Assembly (NCBI GenBank): GCA_023416855.1
Contig: JAEZGU010000065.1
Span: forward strand, 1-37,401
Source: Bacillota bacterium
GTDB taxonomy: Bacteria > Bacillota > Clostridia > Tissierellales > Sedimentibacteraceae
Length of the DNA stretch: 37,401 nucleotides
Direction of reading: 5' to 3'
The position numbers were made by a program, and so were the translations under genes. Positions 7,666 through 13,739 of this stretch are shown piece after piece. The first letter of the stretch is position 1. Each line of letters starts with the position of its first letter. Under the pieces are notes generated by a model. It searched no databases. It was not told the DNA's origin and saw only the letters and a program-made list of their open reading frames with translations.

Positions 7666-7694
7666 TTGACAAACCTATTAAATTATTATATACT
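7666..7694 (+). promoter_or_regulatory. Promoter of the acpP-fab gene cluster
   Basis: A consensus TTGACA (7666-7671) and TATACT (7689-7694) are separated by 17 bp. The leader to the acpP start is about 75 nt. The -10 box and following bases are nearly identical to those in front of the 22155 gene. Confidence 0.8.
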
Positions 7695-7706
7695 TCGAAT
7701 ATCAAA
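7694..7706. promoter_or_regulatory. FabT-like operator at the acpP promoter
   Basis: TTCGAATATCAAA overlaps the last base of the -10 box. It is one base away from the copy at 22112-22124 and resembles the TTTGATTATCAAA core bound by streptococcal FabT. No fabT-like MarR gene is in this window. Further ATATCAA half-sites follow in the leader. Confidence 0.6.
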
Positions 7707-7776
7707 ATATTAGATATTAAACAAATATCAATATCAAAGCAAATAAATAGATAACAAACATTTTTTGGAGGATATA

Positions 7777-8007
7777 ATGGTTTTAGAAAAAGTTAAAGAA
7801 ATATTAATTGAAGAATTAGATGTAGAAGAAGATAAAGTAACTCTTGAAAGTAAAATAAAAGACGATCTTGGAGCTGACTCACTGGACTTATTCGAATTAA
7901 TAAGTAAAATAGAAGATGAATTAGATGTAACAATTGAAGAAGACGATTACGGTAAGCTTGTTACAGTTAAAGACATAGTGGATTACATTACTGAAAAACA
8001 AAATTAA
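7777..8007 (+). CDS. acpP: Acyl carrier protein
   Basis: This small acidic carrier (76 aa) holds growing acyl chains on a phosphopantetheine arm attached to Ser35 in the DSLD motif (LGADSLDLFELI). Helices and charge match type II fatty acid synthase ACPs. The ATG at 7777 has TTGGAGG at ideal spacing; the in-frame TTG at 7765 lies before that site and is rejected. It is the first gene after the fab promoter and is separated from fabK by a strong hairpin, which fits the higher output needed for ACP. Confidence 0.95.
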   Translation: MVLEKVKEILIEELDVEEDKVTLESKIKDDLGADSLDLFELISKIEDELDVTIEEDDYGKLVTVKDIVDYITEKQN

Positions 8008-8017
8008 TTAAACGTAC

Positions 8018-8048
8018 AAGAGAAAACGCCGGTAAGGCGTTTTCTCTT
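8018..8048 (+). terminator. Strong hairpin between acpP and fabK (attenuator-like)
   Basis: A perfect 13-bp stem (8018-8030 with 8036-8048) closes a GGTAA loop. The only T-rich part lies inside the 3' arm, and the bases after it are TAAAAAG, so termination is probably partial. No promoter is evident between it and fabK, so the fab genes likely depend on read-through. Confidence 0.65.
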
Positions 8049-8086
8049 TAAAAAGCAAATCAAAAAAGATACATAAAGGAGCTTAT

Positions 8087-9046
8087 ATGATAGATACAAA
8101 TATATGCAGCATGTTAAGTATAAGGTATCCGATTTTTCAGGGCGGAATGGCTAATATATCAGATGCCGGATTAGCTGCAGCAGTTTCAGAAGCAGGTGGT
8201 CTTGGTGTTGTAGCAGCTGGAAACAATACAGCAGAAGCGTTAAAAGTAGAAATTGATAAGGTAAGGAAACTAACAAATAAACCATTTGGTGTAAATGTAA
8301 TGCTATTAAGTCCTTATGCAGAAGATGTGGCAAAACTTCTTGTAGATGAAAAAATTCCTGTAATTATAACAGGCGCAGGAAATCCGGGAAAATATATAAA
8401 AATGTGGAAAGAAGCGGGATCGAAGGTTATACCTGTTGTTCCATCTGTTGCATTTGCGAAGCATTTAGAAAAAATCGGATGTGATGCTTTAATTTGTGAA
8501 GGTACAGAAGCCGGAGGACATGTTGGTGAAATAACAACTATGTGTTTAACTCCTCAGGTGGTTGATGCTGTTAGTATTCCTGTTATAGCAGCAGGAGGCA
8601 TAGGTGATGGCAGAGGTATTGCAGCCGTAATGTGCTTAGGAGCACAGGGAGTGCAAATAGGAACAAGATTTTTGTTAGCAAATGAATGTAGTGTGCACCA
8701 AAATTATAAAAATAAAGTTAAAAAAGCAAATGACACAGATACAATAGTTACAGGAAGAAAAACAGGTCATCCTGTAAGAGTTTTAAAAAATAAACTTTCA
8801 ACACAATTTAAAGAGTTAGAAAAAAACAATGCTTCCGTTGAGGAAATGGAGGAGCTTGGAAGAGGCAGACTTTATAGAGCTGCAATATTAGGCGATGCGG
8901 ATTATGGCTCTTTAATGTCAGGTCAAATTGCAGGATTGGTAAATAAAGAACAAAGCTGTCAAGAAATGATAAAAGAAATGTTTGATGAAGCAGAAAAAAT
9001 AATGAAAGGTATAGGTTCAATTATATCAGGAGGCAATAATGAGTAA
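8087..9046 (+). CDS. fabK: Enoyl-ACP reductase II (FMN-dependent)
   Basis: FabK reduces the trans-2-enoyl-ACP double bond in each elongation cycle using FMN and NAD(P)H, and replaces FabI in many Firmicutes. The 319-residue TIM-barrel protein belongs to the nitronate monooxygenase/FabK superfamily (YPIFQGGMANISDAGLAAAV, PFGVNVMLLSP, CEGTEAGGHVGE, IPVIAAGGIGDGRG, GVQIGTRFL). Its position between acpP and fabD supports the fatty acid role rather than nitronate oxidation. AAAGGAGC precedes the ATG. Its end overlaps fabD by eight bases. Confidence 0.93.
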   Translation: MIDTNICSMLSIRYPIFQGGMANISDAGLAAAVSEAGGLGVVAAGNNTAEALKVEIDKVRKLTNKPFGVNVMLLSPYAEDVAKLLVDEKIPVIITGAGNPGKYIKMWKEAGSKVIPVVPSVAFAKHLEKIGCDALICEGTEAGGHVGEITTMCLTPQVVDAVSIPVIAAGGIGDGRGIAAVMCLGAQGVQIGTRFLLANECSVHQNYKNKVKKANDTDTIVTGRKTGHPVRVLKNKLSTQFKELEKNNASVEEMEELGRGRLYRAAILGDADYGSLMSGQIAGLVNKEQSCQEMIKEMFDEAEKIMKGIGSIISGGNNE

Positions 9047-9980
9047 AACTGCTTTTGTATTCCCAGGACAAGGTGCTCAATATGCAGGTATGGGAAAAGA
9101 TTTTTATGATAATTTTAAAGAAAGTAAAGAAATATTTCATAGAGCAAATGAAGCACTTGGTTTTGATATAACGAAATTGTGCTTTGACGGACCTAATGAA
9201 GACTTAAGCATAACAAAAATTACACAACCGGCACTACTAACTGTTTGTATGGCTATTTATGAAGTTATAAAAAATAAAACAAATAATAATTCTGTTGTAA
9301 TGGGCGGATTAAGCTTAGGAGAATATTCTGCTTTAACAGCAGCTGGAGCAATGGATTTTGAAACAGCAGTGAAGCTTGTTTATAAAAGAGGAAACTACAT
9401 GCAAAATGCAGTTCCTGTAGGAGAAGGCGGAATGCTTGCACTAATGGGATGTACTGATGAAGATGCTATACGATTTTGTAAGACTGTAACAGAAAGATTT
9501 GGATTATTGGAGCCAGCTAACTTTAATTGTCCCGGACAAATAGTTGTTGGAGGTAAAAGCACTGCTATAGAAAATGCTCTTAATGAAGCAAAAGAGTTTA
9601 ATATTAAGAAAGCTGTTAAATTGCAAGTTAGTGCACCTTTCCATACTTCTATGTTAGTATCAGCAGGAAATAAGTTGAAAGAAGATTTATCTAAAATAAG
9701 ATTTAAGAAACCAATTTGTAATGTTATATCTAATGTAGATACAGAGTATTACATTGATGATTCTATAATAGCTGACAAATTAGAAAAACAAGTTTACAAT
9801 CCTGTCAGATGGGAAGCTTGTGTTAGAAAAATGATAGCTGACGGAGTTACAACATTTGTAGAAATAGGACCTGGAAAGACATTATCAAGCTTTTTAAAGA
9901 AAATTGATAAAGGTGTAAAATCAATAAACATAGACAGTATTGCTTCATTAGAAGAATATCTTCAGCTTGCTTATGCTTAA
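9039..9980 (+). CDS. fabD: Malonyl-CoA:ACP transacylase
   Basis: FabD loads malonyl groups from malonyl-CoA onto ACP. The 313-residue protein has FPGQGAQYAGMG at the N-terminus, nucleophile Ser92 in GLSLGEYSA, His202 in SAPFHTSML and the C-terminal VEIGPGKTL. The usual GHSLGE has Leu in place of His, a variant I believe is common in clostridia. AGGAGG inside the end of fabK directs the ATG, giving coupled translation. Acetyl-CoA carboxylase genes are not in this window. Confidence 0.95.
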   Translation: MSKTAFVFPGQGAQYAGMGKDFYDNFKESKEIFHRANEALGFDITKLCFDGPNEDLSITKITQPALLTVCMAIYEVIKNKTNNNSVVMGGLSLGEYSALTAAGAMDFETAVKLVYKRGNYMQNAVPVGEGGMLALMGCTDEDAIRFCKTVTERFGLLEPANFNCPGQIVVGGKSTAIENALNEAKEFNIKKAVKLQVSAPFHTSMLVSAGNKLKEDLSKIRFKKPICNVISNVDTEYYIDDSIIADKLEKQVYNPVRWEACVRKMIADGVTTFVEIGPGKTLSSFLKKIDKGVKSINIDSIASLEEYLQLAYA

Positions 9981-10010
9981 TGTATAGCGATACTGCAGGA
10001 AAGGGGAAAT

Positions 10011-10742
10011 ATGAAAACTGCAATTATAACCGGCGCTTCTAAAGGAATTGGTGCTGTTATTGCTTCAAGATTAAATGAACTTGGTTACAACTTAGTCTTA
10101 AATTACAGAAGCAATACAAGCTTAATGGAAGAGTTGGTAAACAGTTTTACAAACAAAGAAACAAAAAATATTATTATTCAATGTGATGTATCAAAATATG
10201 ATGATGCAAAAAAATTAGTAGACGAGGCATATGATAACTTTGGTTCTGTTGAAGTATTAGTTAATAATGCAGGTATTACCAAGGATAACATTCTACCCTT
10301 AATGTCTGAAGAAGAATTTGATGAAGTAATAGACATCAATTTAAAAGGAACATTTAATTGTTGTAAGCATATTGCAAAAAGAATGCTAAAGCAAAAAAGT
10401 GGAAGGATTATCAATATATCATCTGTTGTTGGTATTGCCGGTAATGCAGGACAGGTTAATTACTCTGCTTCAAAAGCAGGTATTATTGGTATGACTAAAT
10501 CCATGGCAAGGGAATTAGGCAAGAAAAATATACTTGTAAATGCCATAGCTCCCGGGTTTATACAAACTGATATGACTGATAAAATTCCGGAAGAAATAAA
10601 AAGTGAAATGATGAAAAATATTCCGCTGCAAAGATTAGGTCAACCTGAGGATATTGCAGATGCAGTTGAATTTTTGATTTCTGATAAAGCGTCATATATA
10701 ACAGGACAAATATTGTCTGTTAATGGCGGCTATTATATGTAG
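10011..10742 (+). CDS. fabG: 3-oxoacyl-ACP reductase
   Basis: FabG reduces 3-ketoacyl-ACP to 3-hydroxyacyl-ACP with NADPH. The 243-residue short-chain dehydrogenase has the cofactor loop GASKGIG (8-14), the NNAG motif, and the catalytic Ser138, Tyr151 and Lys155 (YSASK). The C-terminal ITGQILSVNGGYYM is typical of FabG. It starts 30 bases after fabD behind GGAAAGGGG and sits between fabD and fabF. Confidence 0.95.
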   Translation: MKTAIITGASKGIGAVIASRLNELGYNLVLNYRSNTSLMEELVNSFTNKETKNIIIQCDVSKYDDAKKLVDEAYDNFGSVEVLVNNAGITKDNILPLMSEEEFDEVIDINLKGTFNCCKHIAKRMLKQKSGRIINISSVVGIAGNAGQVNYSASKAGIIGMTKSMARELGKKNILVNAIAPGFIQTDMTDKIPEEIKSEMMKNIPLQRLGQPEDIADAVEFLISDKASYITGQILSVNGGYYM

Positions 10743-10750
10743 GAGGATTT

Positions 10751-11989
10751 ATGAAAAAGAGAGTTGTAATTACAGGTATCGGTGTTGTAAGCCCTATAGG
10801 CGCCGGTGATTTATTTTGGGAAAATGTAAAGTTGGGTAAGTGTGGTATTAGTCCTATAGAGTCATTTGATACTACAGATTTCAGTGTTAAGTTAGCAGCA
10901 GAAATAAAAGATTTTGACCCAACAGTTTATATGGATAAAAAAGAATCAAAAAGAATGGATAGATTCAGTCAATTTGCACTTGCTGCAGCTGACATAGCAT
11001 TTAAAGACTCAGGATTAAATGTTGAAAGTATAGATAGTAATAGATTCGGATGTGTTGTAGGAAGTGCTGTGGGTGGTATTCATACTATTGAATCAGAACA
11101 TGAAAAGCTTTTGACAAAGGGACCTAGCAAGGTTTCAACATTTTTTATTCCAATGATGTTATCAAATATGGCATCAGGATTAGTAGCAATCAAATATCAA
11201 GCAAAAGCAATTAATTATTCGCCGGTTACAGCATGTGCTACAGGGGCAAATGCCATAGGAGAATCATATAAAAGAATTCAGGATGGTATTTGTGATTTGA
11301 TGATAGCCGGAGGTTCTGAAGCAGCAATTACTCCTTGTTCAATAGCAGGCTTTTCAGCTTTAACTACACTTTCAACTACTACTGATGTTAACAGAGCTTC
11401 AATACCTTTTGATGCTGAAAGACATGGTTTTGTAATGGGTGAAGGCTCTGGAATAATGATTTTAGAAGAATATGAGCATGCAGTAAAAAGAGGAGCAAAA
11501 ATTTATGCTGAAATAGTTGGCTATGGTGCAACATGTGATGCATATCACATGACTTCTCCTGATCCAAGCACAGAAGGCCAAACTGCTGTTATGGTAAATG
11601 CAATTGAGGACGCCGGATTGAAGCCAGAGGATATAGTATATATAAATGCTCACGGTACAAGTACATTGTACAATGATAAAAATGAAACTCAAGCAATTAA
11701 AAACGTATTTAAGGAATATGCTAATGAGTTACTTATTAGCTCTACTAAATCCATGACAGGACATTTATTGGGTGCTGCAGGAGCTGTAGAAGCAATTATT
11801 TGTGCTAAAGCTTTAGAGGACAGTTTTATTCCTGCTACAGTTAATCATAAAGTAACTGATCCTGAGTTAGGATTAAACTTCGTTCCAAATGAAGGTGTTA
11901 AAAAAGAATTTGAATATGCACTTTCTAATGCTTTTGGATTTGGTGGACACAATGCTACATTAGTATTAAAAAAATATAAGGGAAATTAA
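10751..11989 (+). CDS. fabF: 3-oxoacyl-ACP synthase II
   Basis: FabF condenses malonyl-ACP with an acyl-ACP and performs elongation. The 412-residue thiolase-fold protein has the catalytic Cys162 in TACATGANAIG and the two His motifs NAHGTST and GHLLGAAGAVE, with the closing NAFGFGGHNATL. AGGAGG lies just before the ATG. No fabH-type initiating synthase is in this window, so chain initiation must be encoded elsewhere or done another way. Confidence 0.96.
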   Translation: MKKRVVITGIGVVSPIGAGDLFWENVKLGKCGISPIESFDTTDFSVKLAAEIKDFDPTVYMDKKESKRMDRFSQFALAAADIAFKDSGLNVESIDSNRFGCVVGSAVGGIHTIESEHEKLLTKGPSKVSTFFIPMMLSNMASGLVAIKYQAKAINYSPVTACATGANAIGESYKRIQDGICDLMIAGGSEAAITPCSIAGFSALTTLSTTTDVNRASIPFDAERHGFVMGEGSGIMILEEYEHAVKRGAKIYAEIVGYGATCDAYHMTSPDPSTEGQTAVMVNAIEDAGLKPEDIVYINAHGTSTLYNDKNETQAIKNVFKEYANELLISSTKSMTGHLLGAAGAVEAIICAKALEDSFIPATVNHKVTDPELGLNFVPNEGVKKEFEYALSNAFGFGGHNATLVLKKYKGN

Positions 11990-11993
11990 GCTT

Positions 11994-12419
11994 ATGATTT
12001 TAGATACTAAAGAAATACAAAAAATAATACCTCACAGATATCCAATGCTTTTAATTGATAAAATCATTGAATTAACTGAAGGTGAAATGGCAGTTGGTAT
12101 TAAGAATGTGACATTTAACGAAGAATTTTTCCAAGGACATTTTCCGGGAAATCCTGTAATGCCAGGTGTTCTTATAATTGAAGCGCTGGCACAAACTGGC
12201 GCGGTTGCCATATTAACATTGGATAAATTTAAAGGTAAGACAGTTTACTTTGGAGGTATTAAAAGTGCTAAGTTTAAGCGCAAGGTATGCCCCGGTGACA
12301 CTTTAAAATTAGTTACAAAAATATCTAAGTTGAAAGGCAGCTTTGGTATAGGAGAAGCGATAGCCTATGTTGATGATGAAGTTGCTGCAGAAGCTGAACT
12401 TATATTCGCAGTAGAATAA
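11994..12419 (+). CDS. fabZ: 3-hydroxyacyl-ACP dehydratase
   Basis: FabZ dehydrates 3-hydroxyacyl-ACP to the trans-2-enoyl form reduced by FabK. The 141-residue hot-dog protein has IPHRYPMLLID at the N-terminus and the catalytic His49 in GHFPGNPVMPG, with Glu63 in the following helix (IIEALAQ). It starts four bases after fabF and is the last gene before a long palindrome. No FabA/FabM-type isomerase is recognisable here. Confidence 0.95.
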   Translation: MILDTKEIQKIIPHRYPMLLIDKIIELTEGEMAVGIKNVTFNEEFFQGHFPGNPVMPGVLIIEALAQTGAVAILTLDKFKGKTVYFGGIKSAKFKRKVCPGDTLKLVTKISKLKGSFGIGEAIAYVDDEVAAEAELIFAVE

Positions 12420-12425
12420 AATATT

Positions 12426-12470
12426 TGGTCAAAGGGGACGGTGGTCAGCGAAAACCGTCCTCTTTGACCA
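12426..12470. repeat. Long GGGGACGGT palindrome after fabZ (REP-like, may terminate)
   Basis: Seventeen-base arms (12426-12442 and 12454-12470) with one mismatch enclose an 11-nt loop. The arms read TGGTCAAAGGGGACGGT and ACCGTCCTCTTTGACCA. The GC-rich core stands out from the AT-rich flanks and resembles palindromes dispersed through clostridial genomes. It starts seven bases after the fabZ stop and could end the fab transcript, although no T run follows. Confidence 0.65.
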
Positions 12471-12560
12471 TTAATATTTATAATTATAAAAAATCATATA
12501 GAAAAATATAGCACTATATGATAAAATATTAACAAGAAAGAAATTGTTTTCATAAAAATA

Positions 12561-12589
12561 TTGTTGTTATAAAAATAATATGATATAAT
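12561..12589 (+). promoter_or_regulatory. Candidate promoter of the HxlR-family gene
   Basis: TTGTTG (12561-12566) and TATAAT (12584-12589) are separated by 17 bp. The -10 box is perfect and the -35 box is moderate. Confidence 0.55.
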
Positions 12590-12595
12590 AAGCAG

Positions 12596-12605
12596 TACTA
12601 TAGTA
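12596..12605. promoter_or_regulatory. Candidate HxlR operator at its own promoter
   Basis: TACTATAGTA is a perfect 10-bp palindrome starting seven bases after the -10 box, near the expected transcription start. It has the TACT-N2-AGTA form also seen at 13099-13108, after the same gene. Confidence 0.45.
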
Positions 12606-12674
12606 ATAAGCATGTAAGTGACAAATAAGATGGTAGAGTGCAAAAAGATACTTAACTTTAGATGAGGTGATAAC

Positions 12675-13085
12675 ATGTTTAAAGAGTCAGAAAGACATAA
12701 TAGCTGCTATTTAAGTGATAAGTGTATAAGATATAAAGTATGTCCAATGGTGTTGGTTCAACAGCTTTTGTCAGGCAAAAGAAAAATATTAATATTATGG
12801 TATCTTAGTGGTAAGGTGTTAAGGTTTAATGATATAAAGAGAAGACTTCCGGATGTTACACAAAAAATGCTTACTCAACAACTAAGAAGCTTAGAAGAAG
12901 ATAATCTTATTTATAGAAAGGTTTACCCTGTAGTTCCACCAAAGGTTGAATATGGATTGACTGATCTTGGAGAAAAAATAATCCCAATTCTTGAAATGAT
13001 GCATGGTTTTGGAGCTGAATATTTAGAAGTTACACGTAGCACAAATGATATAGTAAATAACAGTAAATATAGATTAACATACTAA
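12675..13085 (+). CDS. HxlR-family winged-helix transcriptional regulator with three N-terminal cysteines
   Basis: The 136-residue protein carries the HxlR (DUF24) winged-helix domain: LLSGKRKILILWYLSGKVLRFNDIKRRLPDVTQKMLTQQLRSLEEDNLI, a wing with VPPKVEYGLTDLGEKI, and a C-terminal dimerisation helix. Members such as YodB and HypR sense electrophiles or oxidants through an N-terminal Cys. This one has Cys11, Cys17 and Cys23 at even spacing (C-X5-C-X5-C), of which Cys23-Pro is the usual family position. GAGGTGAT precedes the ATG. It stands alone between the fab and V-ATPase operons, with similar palindromes on both sides. Its target is unknown. Confidence 0.9.
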   Translation: MFKESERHNSCYLSDKCIRYKVCPMVLVQQLLSGKRKILILWYLSGKVLRFNDIKRRLPDVTQKMLTQQLRSLEEDNLIYRKVYPVVPPKVEYGLTDLGEKIIPILEMMHGFGAEYLEVTRSTNDIVNNSKYRLTY

Positions 13086-13097
13086 GTTACTTTTTGG

Positions 13098-13109
13098 GTA
13101 CTTAAGTAC
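13098..13109. promoter_or_regulatory. Candidate HxlR-type operator upstream of the distal V-ATPase promoter
   Basis: GTACTTAAGTAC is a perfect 12-bp palindrome within a longer imperfect dyad (13089-13117). It lies 14 bases upstream of a -35 box at 13124 and shares TACT-N2-AGTA with the palindrome at the HxlR promoter. Confidence 0.45.
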
Positions 13110-13123
13110 AAAAAAGTGCGCTC

Positions 13124-13152
13124 TTGATAAATTTTTAACTTGTTATTATACT
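13124..13152 (+). promoter_or_regulatory. Candidate distal promoter of the V-ATPase operon
   Basis: TTGATA (13124-13129) and TATACT (13147-13152) are separated by 17 bp. A transcript from here would carry a leader of about 250 nt that includes the 11-bp inverted repeat. Confidence 0.55.
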
Positions 13153-13330
13153 AATAAAAAAATTATTATAATTTATTTATTTTGTATAACAGACTAAATG
13201 ATAGTTTTTGTAACTCATGTTACAGAAAATATATATAAGTTCATTTATCATGGTTGTACAAGTTTAACTAAATTAGTTAAATTATTTTCTGTATGAATAA
13301 CTACACAATATAGTGGGAATAGTTATTCTA

Positions 13331-13359
13331 TTGACATTTTGTATCGTATAAATTATAGT
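13331..13359 (+). promoter_or_regulatory. Proximal promoter of the V-ATPase operon
   Basis: A consensus TTGACA (13331-13336) and TATAGT (13354-13359) are separated by 17 bp. A 9-bp inverted repeat (GAATAACTA/TAGTTATTC, 13295-13328) ends two bases before the -35 box and could be an activator or repressor site. Confidence 0.75.
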
Positions 13360-13412
13360 AATATAAGGAAAAATGAATATGTTTTCCTAATAAATAAGAA
13401 GGTGGTGGTATA

Positions 13413-13739
13413 GTGTCGATTGAAATCATCAAAGTAATAAAAGAGACTGAAGAAAAAGCTGAACTTATAAAAAAGGAAGCTTCTCAAAAGTCTAAACAGA
13501 TTATTGCTGATGCTAACACAGAAGCCATAAGGATATTGGATGAAGCAAGAGAGTTTTCTGAATCAAAAAGCGCGGAAGTTCTCAAAGCTGCTGAATCTGA
13601 TGCTCAGCTTTTGTATGATGGCATAATTAATGATGCTTCAAAAGAATGTGAAATTATTCTTAATAAAGCAGATGCAAATATGGATGATGCAGCATCGATT
13701 ATACTGGAAAGGATTGTGAAGACCAGTGGCAATAGTTAA
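13413..13739 (+). CDS. ntpF: V-type ATPase peripheral-stalk subunit (NtpF / archaeal subunit H-like)
   Basis: This 108-residue charged protein is alpha-helical throughout, with Ala/Glu/Lys-rich heptads typical of a coiled coil. It should pair with subunit E to form the peripheral stalk joining subunit I to the A3B3 head. Its position as first gene before subunit I matches ntpF in the Enterococcus hirae ntp operon. The start is GTG at 13413 behind AGAAGGTGGTGG. The last 14 bases overlap the subunit I gene. The sequence is low in specific motifs, so the call rests on size, composition and position. Confidence 0.82.
   Translation: MSIEIIKVIKETEEKAELIKKEASQKSKQIIADANTEAIRILDEAREFSESKSAEVLKAAESDAQLLYDGIINDASKECEIILNKADANMDDAASIILERIVKTSGNS

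Larger units (their letters stand above)
13086..13412 (+). other. 327-bp dyad-rich intergenic region before the V-ATPase operon
   Basis: No convincing gene is present. In order it holds a dyad at 13089-13117 containing GTACTTAAGTAC, a promoter at 13124-13152, TGTAAC/GTTACA at 13209-13224, a perfect 11-bp inverted repeat at 13221-13231 and 13283-13293 that encloses the near-palindrome at 13263-13281 (TTTAACTAA/TTAGTTAAA), a 9-bp inverted repeat at 13295-13303 and 13320-13328, and a second promoter at 13331-13359. The density of dyads is more than AT-richness alone would suggest. Confidence 0.6.

Noticed and set aside
12494..12676. 60-codon minus-strand frame between fabZ and the HxlR gene
   Set aside because: Hydrophobic residues come from AT-rich DNA; no ribosome-binding site, and it overlaps the HxlR promoter.
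12675..13085. HxlR-family gene as the FabT regulator of the fab promoters
   Set aside because: FabT is a MarR-family protein; this is HxlR/DUF24, and its neighbouring boxes (TACT-N2-AGTA) differ from the FabT-like TTTGA-N3-TCAAA sites.
13198..13296. Possible 32-codon peptide in the region before the V-ATPase operon
   Set aside because: There is an ATG and a stop but no ribosome-binding site, and it lies across the inverted repeats, so chance is more likely.
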